From assembly GCF_036404135.1 (NCBI RefSeq), contig NZ_DASWPE010000028.1, positions 1 through 26,053 on the forward strand: a stretch of DNA of 26,053 nt. The letters are read 5' to 3'. Both the position numbers and the translations under genes were made by a program. The notes under the pieces were generated by a model. That model did not search any database and had not been told where the DNA came from. It saw nothing but the letters and a program-made list of their open reading frames with translations. Below are positions 1 through 7,507 of the stretch, one piece after another; position 1 is the first letter of the stretch; the number at the start of each line of letters is the position of its first letter. This stretch comes from Rhodopseudomonas_A sp036404135 (lineage in GTDB: Bacteria > Pseudomonadota > Alphaproteobacteria > Rhizobiales > Xanthobacteraceae).

Positions 1-16
1 GCCCGGGACACCGGCA

Positions 17-733
17 CTACTGCGGCTTGATCGCGTAGGAGACGCTGACGGTGACGCTCAGGGTTTCTTCGCCCGCTGCAACGGGCGCAGCGGCGGCGAG
101 GTTGGCGGACATCTTGCGGTAGGGCATCGGCTCGAAGCCGCTGCCTTCGGCAATGCTGATCGGCGCGCCCAGCGTCACGCCGGCGGCGCGGGCGTAGATC
201 TCGGCCTTGCGGCGAGCGTCGGCGATCGCCTGTTCGCGGGCCTCGTCGAGCAGTTTTGAGGCCGCCACCACGGAAAAGCCGATGCCGCCGATCTCGTTGG
301 CGCCGGCGTTGACCAAAGTATCGACCACGCTGGCGACGGCGGTGACGTCGCGCAGCCGCACCGTGACGCTGTTGCTGGCGAGATAGCCCGTGACCGCATT
401 CGGCGCGCTGCTGCCGGGACGGTTCTGCTGATATTGCGGCTGCAGCGACAATCGCGAGGTCTGAAAATCCTTCTCGTCGATGCCGGCGGCCTTCAGCGCC
501 AGCAGCACCTTGCCCATCGCGGCGTTGTTGGCGTCGGAGGCTTCGCGCGCGGTTTTGGCCTGGGTCGAGACGCCGCCATCGACGCTGGCCTGGTCCGGCG
601 GCACCGAGATCCGGCCCTCGCCGGTCACCGAAATCATCGGCGGCGGCGCATCATCCGCCGATGCCGGAGCGGCGATCAGGTTCGCGGCGGCCAGCGCCAA
701 CGCCGCGAACGGGCTGAGGCGCACGCGGTTCAT
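17..733 (-). CDS. SIMPL (DUF541) domain exported protein
   Basis: Encodes 238 residues. The N-terminus is a typical Sec signal peptide (short basic start, hydrophobic Ala/Leu core, probable cleavage after PASA near residue 26), so the product is probably periplasmic. The rest fits the SIMPL/DUF541 family: an early ISVTGEGRISVPPDQA segment, a central region with QTSRLSLQPQY, and a late AEGSGFEP-type stretch followed by SVTVSVSYAI at the C-terminus. Family members include periplasmic proteins linked to oxidative stress or signalling, but the biochemical role is not settled and I assign none. Its ATG overlaps the TGA of the upstream gene by four bases, so the two are probably translationally coupled. 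The stop is a TAG close to the window edge. Family assignment is from motif resemblance only. Confidence 0.85.
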   Translation of the reverse strand: MNRVRLSPFAALALAAANLIAAPASADDAPPPMISVTGEGRISVPPDQASVDGGVSTQAKTAREASDANNAAMGKVLLALKAAGIDEKDFQTSRLSLQPQYQQNRPGSSAPNAVTGYLASNSVTVRLRDVTAVASVVDTLVNAGANEIGGIGFSVVAASKLLDEAREQAIADARRKAEIYARAAGVTLGAPISIAEGSGFEPMPYRKMSANLAAAAPVAAGEETLSVTVSVSYAIKPQ

Positions 734-1533
734 TTCAGCGGCACGAACACGTTGATCACCAGCTTGTCCTCCGCGGTTTTCAAGGGGTCGGTGACGTATT
801 CCTCGATGAAGGTGTCCTTGGCTTCGAGCTTCTTGTCGTCGAGGTGATTGGTGATGGCCTCATAGGTGTTGTCCATGTTGTCGTAGGAGCCGCGATGGAC
901 AAATTTCAGCGCCTTGCCGTCGGGCGATTTGCCCATGCTCATGGCCTTGGTCAGGTTCTTCGGCTCCTGATCGACCGGAATTTCGGCCATATAGGTGAAG
1001 CCGGTATCGTCGGTGGAGGTGTAGACGATCATCGCATTGCCCGATGACTTGATGCCTTGCTTGTCGAGCAGCGCGGTGAGCTGCTTGAACGAATCCATCA
1101 GGGTTTCGAAGGCGGTGTCCCAGTTGGCCTTGCCGCTGAAGGTCAGCGCGGCTTTCGGGGTCAGTGTGATTTCCTCGCCGAACGGATCGGCGGTCTGCAC
1201 CGGCGCGGCCGGGGGAGGGGTGGTCGGCGCCGGGGTCACCGGCGCTTCGGCGGCGGCGGGCGGCGGCGGCGCCGGGGTGGCCGCCGGGGGATTGGCCGGA
1301 TCAGGTTTGGCCGGCGCGGCGGTTGACGGCTTGGCGGGCTCCTCAGCAGCCGATTTCACAGGCTCCGAGGCCGCGGGCGGCGTGGCCGCGGGCGGGTTGG
1401 TCGCAGGTGAAGCGGCCGCGGGTGCGGTTGCCGCCGGCGGCGATTGCGCCGGCGCTGCCGTGACACCGATCAGAATTCCGGCTGTCGCCAGCGGCGCAGC
1501 CATGGCCAGGCGAAAACAACGCGCAACGTCCAT
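730..1533 (-). CDS. Exported protein with Pro/Ala linker and GyrI-like effector-binding domain
   Basis: Encodes 267 residues. I place the start at 1533 because the GGGGAG at 1543-1548 lies 9 bases upstream; an ATG two codons earlier (1539) would have a spacing of only 3. Residues 1-30 form a signal peptide ending APAQ. Residues about 31-115 are almost entirely Pro, Ala, Thr and charged residues, a flexible linker. Residues about 120-267 look like a GyrI-like/AraC effector-binding domain: YMAEIPVD near 181, GKSPDGKALKFVHRGSYDNM at 201-220, and a closing EEYVTDP...VINVFVPLK. Such domains usually bind small molecules in the cytoplasm, so an exported copy is less usual. The gene is coupled to the SIMPL gene through an ATGA overlap. 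The domain call is by pattern and the ligand is unknown. Confidence 0.8.
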   Translation of the reverse strand: MDVARCFRLAMAAPLATAGILIGVTAAPAQSPPAATAPAAASPATNPPAATPPAASEPVKSAAEEPAKPSTAAPAKPDPANPPAATPAPPPPAAAEAPVTPAPTTPPPAAPVQTADPFGEEITLTPKAALTFSGKANWDTAFETLMDSFKQLTALLDKQGIKSSGNAMIVYTSTDDTGFTYMAEIPVDQEPKNLTKAMSMGKSPDGKALKFVHRGSYDNMDNTYEAITNHLDDKKLEAKDTFIEEYVTDPLKTAEDKLVINVFVPLK

Positions 1534-1597
1534 TCTCATGATCTCCCCAAGGTCATGTCCGAGCTCGCGCCCGGCGACCAGCTGCAAACCCGCGATA

Positions 1598-1643
1598 GCG
1601 CATGATTCCGAAAAGCGCATCGCTTTCCGATAACATCATGCGC
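1598..1643. repeat. Palindromic repeat with GCGCATGAT / ATCATGCGC ends
   Basis: Nine-base perfect terminal arms (1598-1606 and 1635-1643) enclose a shorter inner stem in which CCGAAAAGCG faces CGCTTTCCG. This resembles a dispersed intergenic palindrome I associate with Bradyrhizobiaceae and other Rhizobiales. It lies in the divergent spacer between the GyrI-like gene (minus) and dapF (plus). It is not coding, although its ATG lets a spurious N-terminal extension of dapF stay open. Confidence 0.65.
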
Positions 1644-1757
1644 AATCATGCCACCATCCGCAGCCATGCTAACACGCGGCGCCGGATTTCGTCCCCTGCC
1701 AGATCCGCGGCCGGCTGCGCCCTTGGTCGGGCCCGTTCCGACACAGATTTGCCGCAC

Positions 1758-1787
1758 TGGTCAAGCCGGCGTTGTTCGCCATATAAC
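1758..1787 (+). promoter_or_regulatory. Weak sigma70-type promoter candidate for dapF
   Basis: TATAAC at 1782-1787 resembles a -10 box, with TGGTCA (4 of 6 matches to TTGACA) at 1758-1763 and an 18-base spacer. Transcription would start about a dozen bases before the dapF ATG at 1806. The -35 match is poor and this is only a candidate. Confidence 0.25.
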
Positions 1788-1805
1788 TCCGGCAGGATCA
1801 TGGTC

Positions 1806-2675
1806 ATGAGCGCACTGGCACATCGCAGCTTCAGCAAGATGAACGGCATCGGCAACGAGATTGTCGTGCTGGATCTGCGCGACCGCCCGGCGGCGGTCAG
1901 CGCTGCGGAGGCCCGCGCCATCGCCGCCGAGGTGCCTTACGATCAACTGATGGTGCTGCAGCCGCCGCGCACCCCCGGCACCGAAGCCTTTGTCCGGATC
2001 TACAACAATGACGGCTCGGAATCCGCCGCCTGCGGCAACGGCATGCGCTGCGTGGCGCGGCAGGTGTTTGCAGTAAGCCCCCGCGACGCGCTGAGCTTCG
2101 AGACCCGCGCCGGCTTGTTGAACTGCTGGCGCGGCGCCGCGCCCGAGCTTTACACCGTCGACATGGGGCCGCCGAAGCTCGGCTGGCAGGACATTCCGCT
2201 CGCCGAAGAATTCCGCGACACCAGGTCGATCGAATTGCAGATCGGCCCGATCGACGCCCCGGTGCTGCACACCCCGTCGGTGGTCAGCATGGGCAATCCG
2301 CACGCGATCTTCTGGGTCGACGACGTCAACGCCTACGATCTTGCGCGCTTCGGCCCGCTGTTGGAAAACCACCCGATCTTTCCCGAGCGCGCCAACATCA
2401 CGCTGGCGCAGATCGTCGACCGCGACCACATCGTGATCCGCACCTGGGAGCGCGGTGTTGGCCTCACCAAGGCCTGCGGCTCGGCGGCCTGCGCCACCGC
2501 GGTCGCCGCGGTGCGGCTGCGCCGGACCAACCGCACCGTGCGCATCACGCTGCCCGGCGGCGAACTCACGATCGAATGGCGCGATGCCGACGACCACGTG
2601 CTGATGACTGGCCCCGCGGCGTTCGAATTCGAAGGCCGGCTCGATCCGGCGCTGTTCGCCGCAGCCTCCTCGTGA
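1806..2675 (+). CDS. dapF: Diaminopimelate epimerase
   Basis: DapF interconverts LL- and meso-diaminopimelate, supplying lysine and the peptidoglycan cross-linking residue; it acts in the cytoplasm without a cofactor. The 289-residue product starts MSALAHRSFSKMNGIGNEIV, the usual family N-terminus. Both catalytic cysteines are present: Cys76 in SAACGNGMRC and Cys224 in TKACGSAACAT. I chose the ATG at 1806 because AGG at 1794-1796 is 9 bases upstream; the ATG at 1800 would be only 3 bases away, and a 68-codon extension to 1602 is repeat and spacer sequence with no family likeness. The stop TGA overlaps the GTG start of mtaB, giving a GTGA junction that suggests coupled translation. Confidence 0.96.
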   Translation: MSALAHRSFSKMNGIGNEIVVLDLRDRPAAVSAAEARAIAAEVPYDQLMVLQPPRTPGTEAFVRIYNNDGSESAACGNGMRCVARQVFAVSPRDALSFETRAGLLNCWRGAAPELYTVDMGPPKLGWQDIPLAEEFRDTRSIELQIGPIDAPVLHTPSVVSMGNPHAIFWVDDVNAYDLARFGPLLENHPIFPERANITLAQIVDRDHIVIRTWERGVGLTKACGSAACATAVAAVRLRRTNRTVRITLPGGELTIEWRDADDHVLMTGPAAFEFEGRLDPALFAAASS

Positions 2676-3937
2676 GCGTCGAAATCGTCACCTTCGGCTG
2701 CCGGCTTAACGCTTTCGAATCCGAGGTGATCCGCCGCGAGGCGGAAGCCGCCGGCTGCACCGACACCATCGTGGTGAATTCCTGCGCGGTGACCAACGAG
2801 GCGGTGGCGCAAGCCCGGCAATCGATCCGCCGGCTGAAGCGCGAGCGGCCGGGCGCGCGCATCGTCGTCACCGGCTGCGCCGCGCAGACCCAGGCCGCGA
2901 TGTTCGCCGAGATGGCGGAGGTCGACCGCGTGCTCGGCAATGCCGACAAGCTCAACGCCGCGGCGTGGCGCGCGGCGCGGAGCGCTTTCGCGGCACCGGC
3001 CGGCGCGTGCTCCGAGGAAAAAATCGCGGTCGCCGACATCATGGCGGTGCGCCAGATGGCGCCGCATCTGCTCGATGGCTACCAGAGCGGGTTGCCGCGG
3101 GTGTTCGTGCAAATCCAAAACGGCTGCGACCACCGCTGCAGCTTCTGCATCATCCCGTTCGGCCGCGGGCCGTCGCGCTCGCTGCCACTTGGTGCCGCGG
3201 TCGATCAGGTGCGCGCGCTGGCGCAGCGCGGCCACGCCGAGATCGTGCTGACCGGGGTCGATCTCACCAGCTACGGCGCCGATCTCGCCGGTCAGCCGAC
3301 GCTGGGTAAGCTCGCCAAACAGATCCTGGGCGAGGTGCCGGAATTGCAGCGGTTGCGGATCTCATCGATCGATTCGATCGAGGCCGATGCCGACCTGCTC
3401 GATCTGCTTGCCAATGAGCCGCGGCTGATGCCGCATCTGCATCTGTCGCTGCAATCCGGCGATGATCTGATCCTGAAGCGGATGAAGCGGCGGCATTCCC
3501 GCGCGCAGGCGATCGAATTCTGCGCGCAATTGCGCCGGCTGCGGTCGGACATTGCGCTGGGCGCCGACCTGATCGCCGGGTTTCCCACCGAGACCGAGGC
3601 GATGTTTGACCGCTCGCTGGCGCTGGTCGAGGACTGCGGCCTCAGCTTCCTGCATGTGTTTCCCTATTCGCCGCGGCCCGGCACCTCGGCGGCGAAGATG
3701 CCGCAGGTCGGCGGCGTTGTCGTTAAAGAGCGCGCCAAAAAACTGCGCGAGGCCGGCGCCGCGGCGCTGCGGCGGCGGCTGGATGCGGAAATCGGCGCTG
3801 TGCGCGAGGTGTTGATCGAGAGCCCGACGCAAGGCCGCACCGAGCATTTTCTTCCCGTCGCGATCATGGGCGACACCCCCGGCGCGGTGCGCCGGCTGAC
3901 GGTCACCGGGCATGATGGGGCCAAGTTGACGGTGTGA
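2672..3937 (+). CDS. mtaB: tRNA ct6A/t6A37 methylthiotransferase (MiaB-like radical SAM)
   Basis: MtaB adds a methylthio group to N6-threonylcarbamoyladenosine at tRNA position 37, using two iron-sulfur clusters and SAM. The 421-residue product begins with GTG (VSVEIVTFGCRLNAFESEV). The N-terminal UPF0004 domain has its three cluster cysteines at 10 (FGC), 38 (NSC) and 69 (VTGC). The radical-SAM motif CDHRCSFC places Cys152, Cys156 and Cys159. A C-terminal region of about 60 residues would be the TRAM-like domain. The reading frame stays open upstream inside dapF, but homology-like sequence starts exactly at the GTG that overlaps the dapF stop, so I use that start. MiaB and RimO are the related alternatives; the FGCRLN start and the small size favour MtaB. 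Confidence 0.92.
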   Translation: MSVEIVTFGCRLNAFESEVIRREAEAAGCTDTIVVNSCAVTNEAVAQARQSIRRLKRERPGARIVVTGCAAQTQAAMFAEMAEVDRVLGNADKLNAAAWRAARSAFAAPAGACSEEKIAVADIMAVRQMAPHLLDGYQSGLPRVFVQIQNGCDHRCSFCIIPFGRGPSRSLPLGAAVDQVRALAQRGHAEIVLTGVDLTSYGADLAGQPTLGKLAKQILGEVPELQRLRISSIDSIEADADLLDLLANEPRLMPHLHLSLQSGDDLILKRMKRRHSRAQAIEFCAQLRRLRSDIALGADLIAGFPTETEAMFDRSLALVEDCGLSFLHVFPYSPRPGTSAAKMPQVGGVVVKERAKKLREAGAAALRRRLDAEIGAVREVLIESPTQGRTEHFLPVAIMGDTPGAVRRLTVTGHDGAKLTV

Positions 3938-3950
3938 GGCGGCTCTTTCT

Positions 3951-4084
3951 TCCCCTCTCCCCTTGTGGGAGAGGGTGGCAGCCGAAGGCTGCCGGGTGAG
4001 GGGTGAAGCCTCGCGTATCGAAGAAACCCCCTCATCCGACGCGGACTTCGTCCGCGCCACCTTCTCCCACAAGGGGAGAAGGAA
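3951..4084. repeat. Dispersed palindromic repeat, CTCCCCTTGTGGGAGA family, copy 1
   Basis: Two imperfect inverted halves begin and end with CTCCCCTTGTGGGAGA-type hairpins. The right half (about 4030-4084) is identical over 55 bases, in reverse complement, to the left half of the element at 16638-16764. The element fills the convergent spacer between mtaB (plus) and the rluA-family gene (minus), where it could end transcription from both sides. No protein is likely here despite open frames. Confidence 0.85.
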
Positions 4085-4090
4085 AGAGGA

Positions 4091-5071
4091 TCACTCCCCG
4101 TTCCATCCACACGCGCGCAGCCGCTCATGCAGATGCGGCGGCGCCGGTGCGGTGACGACGATCGGCGGCTTGTTGCGCGAGATCGGGACCACGATCTCGC
4201 GAGCGTGCAGGTGCAGCGTCGGCTCGCCGAACCGCGGGCCGGTGCCATAGATATTGTCGCCGACGATCGGCCAGCCCATCGCCGCGCTGTGCACCCTGAG
4301 TTGATGCGTCCGCCCGGTGACCGGCTGCAGCGCCAGCCAGGTGAGCCCTTCTCCCCTCCCCCTTGCGGGGAGGGGCCGGGGGTGGGGGTCTCCGAGCGCG
4401 GTGCTTGCGCTGTCGCCACCGCCGCTGCCGGCTCCTTCGCCGTTGGGGGAGCGGTCCGAGGCGAGGCTTCCGTTGTGGACCCCCACCCCCGACCCCTCCC
4501 CGCAAGGGGGAGGGGAGCTCGCTGCCGCAGCCGAAGCGCCGTGAGGTGAAGTATCGCGAGCCGCCGTGCCGCGAGCCGCGTCAGACGCCGAACTGTCGCC
4601 GCCGCCGAACGATCGCCCCAGCACCCGCCATCGGGTGGTGGCGGGCTGGCCCTGCGGATCGATCTTCTGCCACCAGCCGCGCTCGGCATTGAGCCGTCCG
4701 ATCGGCAGCTCGATGGTGCCCTCGTCCTCGACCGGGCCGCCTTCGACCACCGCCCAATAGGTCTTGGAAATCCGGCCGTGCTTGAACAACAGCCCGAGCG
4801 AGGCGGTGGCCTTGCGGTGGCGGCCGAGCACCAGGCAACCGGAGGTGTCGCGATCCAGCCGATGCGCCAGGACCGGCGGCCGCGGCAGCCCGTAACGCAG
4901 GAAATCGAACGAGGATTCCAGGTTGGCGCCGCCCTTCGGGCCGCGATGCACCGGCAGCCCGGCGGGCTTGTCGATCACCAGCATCAGCCCGTCGCGGTAC
5001 AGCACCCGCGACAGGATCTCCTCGGCGGTCAGTTCCGGCTTATTCGTTGGTTCAGGGTGACTTTCGCTCAT
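4091..5071 (-). CDS. RluA-family pseudouridine synthase with in-frame palindromic insert
   Basis: RluA-family enzymes isomerise uridine to pseudouridine in rRNA or tRNA. The 326-residue product has DGLMLVIDKPAGLPVH at 27-42, the catalytic motif HRLDRDTSG (Asp73 the probable nucleophile), ISKTYWAVV at 101-109, and PVTGRTHQLRVHSAAMGWPIVGD from 250. Between RWRVLGR (about 147-153) and GLTWLALQPVTGRTHQL (from 242) lie about 88 residues of low-complexity sequence that the family does not normally have; most of its second half is encoded by a palindromic repeat at 4351-4517. The frame is maintained, so the enzyme may still work with an extended surface loop. It is divergent from ftsY with 28 bases between start codons, and no strong ribosome binding site is visible. 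The exact RNA target cannot be told from sequence. Confidence 0.88.
   Translation of the reverse strand: MSESHPEPTNKPELTAEEILSRVLYRDGLMLVIDKPAGLPVHRGPKGGANLESSFDFLRYGLPRPPVLAHRLDRDTSGCLVLGRHRKATASLGLLFKHGRISKTYWAVVEGGPVEDEGTIELPIGRLNAERGWWQKIDPQGQPATTRWRVLGRSFGGGDSSASDAARGTAARDTSPHGASAAAASSPPPCGEGSGVGVHNGSLASDRSPNGEGAGSGGGDSASTALGDPHPRPLPARGRGEGLTWLALQPVTGRTHQLRVHSAAMGWPIVGDNIYGTGPRFGEPTLHLHAREIVVPISRNKPPIVVTAPAPPHLHERLRACGWNGE
4351..4517. repeat. Intragenic palindromic element inside the rluA-family gene
   Basis: The left arm 4351-4390 and the right arm 4478-4517 are inverted repeats matching at 39 of 40 positions, around an 87-base centre. Each arm itself contains a CCCC..TTGC..GGGG hairpin. 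On the gene strand it is translated as Pro/Gly-rich sequence (PPPCGEGSGVGV and PHPRPLPARGRGE). The right arm shares 29 identical bases with a truncated copy at 9891-9919. I could not see a convincing target-site duplication. Confidence 0.9.
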
Positions 5072-5099
5072 GGCGCGAAACCGCTAACACAGCCGCATC

Positions 5100-6050
5100 A
5101 TGAACGACACGACTGAAACCAAAAAACCGAGCTGGTGGCGCAGGCTGTCCAGCGGCCTGAAGCGGACCTCGAATTCGATCGGCACCGCGCTCGCCGAATT
5201 CGTCACCAAGCGCAAGCTCGACCGGGCGATGCTCGACGAGATCGAGGACGTGCTGCTGCGCGCCGATCTCGGCACCGAGGTCTCGGCGCGGATCGCCGCC
5301 GCGGTCGGCGTCGGGCGCTATGACAAGATGATTTCGGCCAGCGACGTCAAGACCATCGTCGCCGCCGAGGTCGAAAAGGTGCTGACCGCGGTGGCGCAGC
5401 CGCTCACGATCGACACCACGCATAAGCCGTTCGTGATCCTGATGGTCGGGGTCAACGGCTCCGGCAAGACCACCACGATCGGCAAGCTCGCGGCGAAATT
5501 CGCAGCCGAAGGCCGCAAGGTGATGCTGGCGGCGGGCGACACCTTTCGGGCTGCGGCGATCGAGCAGCTCAAGGTCTGGGGCGAGCGCACCGGCGCGCCG
5601 GTGATCGCCGGCACCCAAGGCTCGGATTCCGCGGGGCTGGCCTTCACCGCGCTGACCGCGGCCAAGGAGGACCACCGCGACGTGCTCTTGATCGACACCG
5701 CGGGCCGGCTGCAGAACAAGGCCGAGCTGATGAACGAGCTCGAAAAGGTGGTGCGGGTGATCAGGAAGGTCGACGCCACCGCGCCGCATGCGGTGCTGCT
5801 GGTGCTCGACGCCACGGTGGGACAAAATGCGTTGTCGCAGGTCGAAGCGTTTTCCCGCATCGCTGGCGTCACCGGCCTGGTGATGACCAAGCTCGACGGC
5901 ACCGCTCGCGGCGGCATTCTGGTGGCGCTGGCGGAGAAATACCAACTGCCGGTGCATTTCATCGGCGTCGGCGAAAGCGTCGAGGATCTGGCGCCGTTCA
6001 CCGCGGCGGATTTCGCCAAGGCGATCGCCGGCACCGACAGCGGGAGCTGA
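5100..6050 (+). CDS. ftsY: Signal recognition particle receptor FtsY
   Basis: FtsY is the SRP receptor GTPase that docks ribosome-nascent chain complexes at the inner membrane. The 316-residue product has a short basic and aromatic N-terminus (KKPSWWRRLSSGLKRT) fit for membrane binding, without the long acidic A domain of E. coli FtsY, as in many alphaproteobacteria. The NG domain is complete: helical N region about 20-105, P-loop GVNGSGKT at 117-124, DTFRAAA at 147-153, DTAGR at 199-203, TKLDG at 263-267 and a GVGE closing motif near 289-292. The ATG at 5100 lies 28 bases from the divergent rluA-family start, so its promoter probably overlaps the 5' end of that gene. ispZ follows after 7 bases, probably in the same transcript. 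Confidence 0.96.
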   Translation: MNDTTETKKPSWWRRLSSGLKRTSNSIGTALAEFVTKRKLDRAMLDEIEDVLLRADLGTEVSARIAAAVGVGRYDKMISASDVKTIVAAEVEKVLTAVAQPLTIDTTHKPFVILMVGVNGSGKTTTIGKLAAKFAAEGRKVMLAAGDTFRAAAIEQLKVWGERTGAPVIAGTQGSDSAGLAFTALTAAKEDHRDVLLIDTAGRLQNKAELMNELEKVVRVIRKVDATAPHAVLLVLDATVGQNALSQVEAFSRIAGVTGLVMTKLDGTARGGILVALAEKYQLPVHFIGVGESVEDLAPFTAADFAKAIAGTDSGS

Positions 6051-6057
6051 TCACGCG

Positions 6058-6678
6058 ATGGACAAGTCCGAGCTTCTTGCGCCGAACAAGCCGCATCCGT
6101 TGTTCAAGCTCGCCACCGAGCTTGGCCCGCTGCTGATTTTCTTCTTCGTCAATTCCAGGTTCAATCTGTTCGCCGCCACCGGCGCCTTCATGGTCGCGGT
6201 GGTGGTGGCGGTCGCGGTGTCCTATCTGGTGACCAGGCACGTGCCGATCATGGCGTTGGTCACCGCGCTGGTGGTGATCGTGTTCGGCACGCTGACATTG
6301 GTGCTGCACGACGAGACCTTCATCAAGATGAAGCCGACCATCATCTACTGCCTGTTCGCGGCGATTCTCGGCGGAGGGCTTTTGTTCGGCCGCTCCTTCA
6401 TCGCCGTGATGTTCGATCAGATCTTCAACCTGACGCCGCGCGGCTGGCGCAAGCTGACGCTGCGCTGGGCGCTGTGGTTCATCGCGATGGCGCTGCTCAA
6501 CGAAGCGATCTGGCGCACCCAGTCGACCGATTTCTGGGTGGCGTTCAAGGTGTTCGGCATGGTGCCGCTGACCATGTTGTTCGCCTTCACGCAGATGCCG
6601 CTGGTCAAGCGCCATCACCTCGAGCCGGCGACGCTCGAGGCCAGCGAAACGGAGGCCGGCGACGTCAGCAAGGGCTGA
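6058..6678 (+). CDS. ispZ: Septation protein IspZ/YciB family, inner membrane
   Basis: Encodes 206 residues of a polytopic inner-membrane protein of the YciB/IspZ family (intracellular septation protein A), tied to cell envelope and division in other bacteria, with no known enzymatic reaction. Family features include HPLFKLATELGPLLIFFFVNSRF at the start, hydrophobic segments near 20-35, 40-60, 64-83, 97-115 and 140-185, and the conserved FGRSFI and RGWRKLTLRWALWF stretches. GGGAG at 6042-6046 lies 11 bases before the ATG. It follows ftsY by 7 bases, which implies co-transcription. The C-terminal tail is short and acidic. Confidence 0.94.
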   Translation: MDKSELLAPNKPHPLFKLATELGPLLIFFFVNSRFNLFAATGAFMVAVVVAVAVSYLVTRHVPIMALVTALVVIVFGTLTLVLHDETFIKMKPTIIYCLFAAILGGGLLFGRSFIAVMFDQIFNLTPRGWRKLTLRWALWFIAMALLNEAIWRTQSTDFWVAFKVFGMVPLTMLFAFTQMPLVKRHHLEPATLEASETEAGDVSKG

Positions 6679-6694
6679 AATTCCGGCCGATTTT

Positions 6695-6740
6695 TCTTGC
6701 GGCAAAGTTCAGGCAGCGTCGCCACAGTAATGCCGCAAGA
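6695..6740. terminator. Hairpin after ispZ
   Basis: TCTTGCGGCA at 6695-6704 and TGCCGCAAGA at 6731-6740 are perfect ten-base inverted arms around a 26-base loop, 17 bases after the ispZ stop. No U tract follows on the plus strand, so intrinsic termination is uncertain; the position between convergent genes fits a terminator. Confidence 0.35.
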
Positions 6741-6764
6741 CAGACGGGTGTCCCGGCCTCGCAC

Positions 6765-6800
6765 CCTCATCGCAAGGAGCACTTGCGACGAAGCAATCCG
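6765..6800. repeat. Degenerate half copy of the CGTCATTGC palindromic repeat
   Basis: The segment contains TCATCGCAAGGAGCACTTGC followed by GACGAAGCAATCC, close to the left half of the full element at 7379-7490. No matching right half is seen nearby, so this looks like a decayed fragment. Confidence 0.55.
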
Positions 6801-6879
6801 CTGGTCGATGCGAGGCCCGGATCGCTTCGCCAACGGCCGGCGCCTTGCACCGGCTCGTTGGCGGGCATGACGTCGGATC

Positions 6880-7254
6880 TCAGCTCTTCTGCTGCTTGGC
6901 GATGATCTTGTCCTTGATGCCGTCATAGGTCTTTTCCGGCACGATCTTCTTCTGCACCAATTCGTCCTTGCCCTTGTAGGGCCGGCCCTTGATGATCGCG
7001 GCAGAGTAGGCCTTGCCGACGCCGGGCAGCGCGTCGAGCTGATCGGCGGTCGCCGAGTTGATATCGAGCAACTCGGTCTTGGTCGTTTCCGATTTCGCCG
7101 GCGCCATCTTCGACTCCGACGGCTTGGTCGCCGGCGCCATGTGGTCGGACTTGTGATCGGTGGTGGCCGGCGTCTGCGCCATCGACGGCGCGGCGGCGAG
7201 CAGGCCGAGGGTGAGGGCGGCCGCGGTCAGCGAAGCAAGTTTGAAAGCGCGCAT
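6880..7254 (-). CDS. Exported ComEA-like helix-hairpin-helix protein
   Basis: Encodes 124 residues. A signal peptide (MRAFKLASLTAAALTLGLLA...SMA|Q) is followed by a Lys, Ser and Ala-rich linker to about residue 60, then a helix-hairpin-helix domain: LLDINSATADQLDALPGVG at 62-80 and the paired AAIIKGRPYKGKDEL at 85-99. This is the ComEA-type DNA-binding fold. ComEA proteins bind incoming DNA in the periplasm during transformation, but single small exported versions without other competence genes are common in alphaproteobacteria and their role is unclear. The start is well supported: AGGAGGA at 7261-7267 lies 6 bases upstream of the ATG. It ends convergently with ispZ. Confidence 0.9.
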   Translation of the reverse strand: MRAFKLASLTAAALTLGLLAAAPSMAQTPATTDHKSDHMAPATKPSESKMAPAKSETTKTELLDINSATADQLDALPGVGKAYSAAIIKGRPYKGKDELVQKKIVPEKTYDGIKDKIIAKQQKS

Positions 7255-7378
7255 AGGGTGTCCTCCTGGGACGTTGTTAGTAACGCACCCGGAGTAGCGC
7301 TTGGAACCATGGCGGCGCCGTGGCCGGCAAATGAACGGCGGATAAAACCGGAAAATTATTATGCGGGGCGTTCGAGGT

Positions 7379-7490
7379 CGTCATTGCTGCGAGGAGCCCT
7401 TGCGACGAAGCAATCCAGGGCTACCTGAGCAGCCCCTGGATTGCTTTGCTGTCGGGCAGCGCAGCGCGCCGTCCTCGGCTCGCAATGACG
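7379..7490. repeat. Palindromic repeat, CGTCATTGC...GCAATGACG family
   Basis: The ends CGTCATTGCTGCGAGGAGCC and GGCTCGCAATGACG are inverted (one inserted base on the left), and an inner pair, CAATCCAGGG facing CCCCTGGATTG, forms a second stem. This is a full-length dispersed element of a type seen in Bradyrhizobiaceae. It fills most of the spacer between ccmG and the helix-hairpin-helix gene, both on the minus strand, and may act as the ccm operon terminator. Confidence 0.8.
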
Positions 7491-7507
7491 GATAGCGTTA
7501 AAGCCTG

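Noticed and set aside
3951..4084. Insertion sequence remnant between mtaB and the rluA-family gene
   Set aside because: No transposase-like frame and no target duplication; the structure is a short paired palindrome found repeatedly in the window.
4317..4544. Small open frames made of Pro/Gly/Arg over the rluA palindrome
   Set aside because: They are translations of the palindromic repeat; the only frame with conserved flanks is the rluA-family gene itself.
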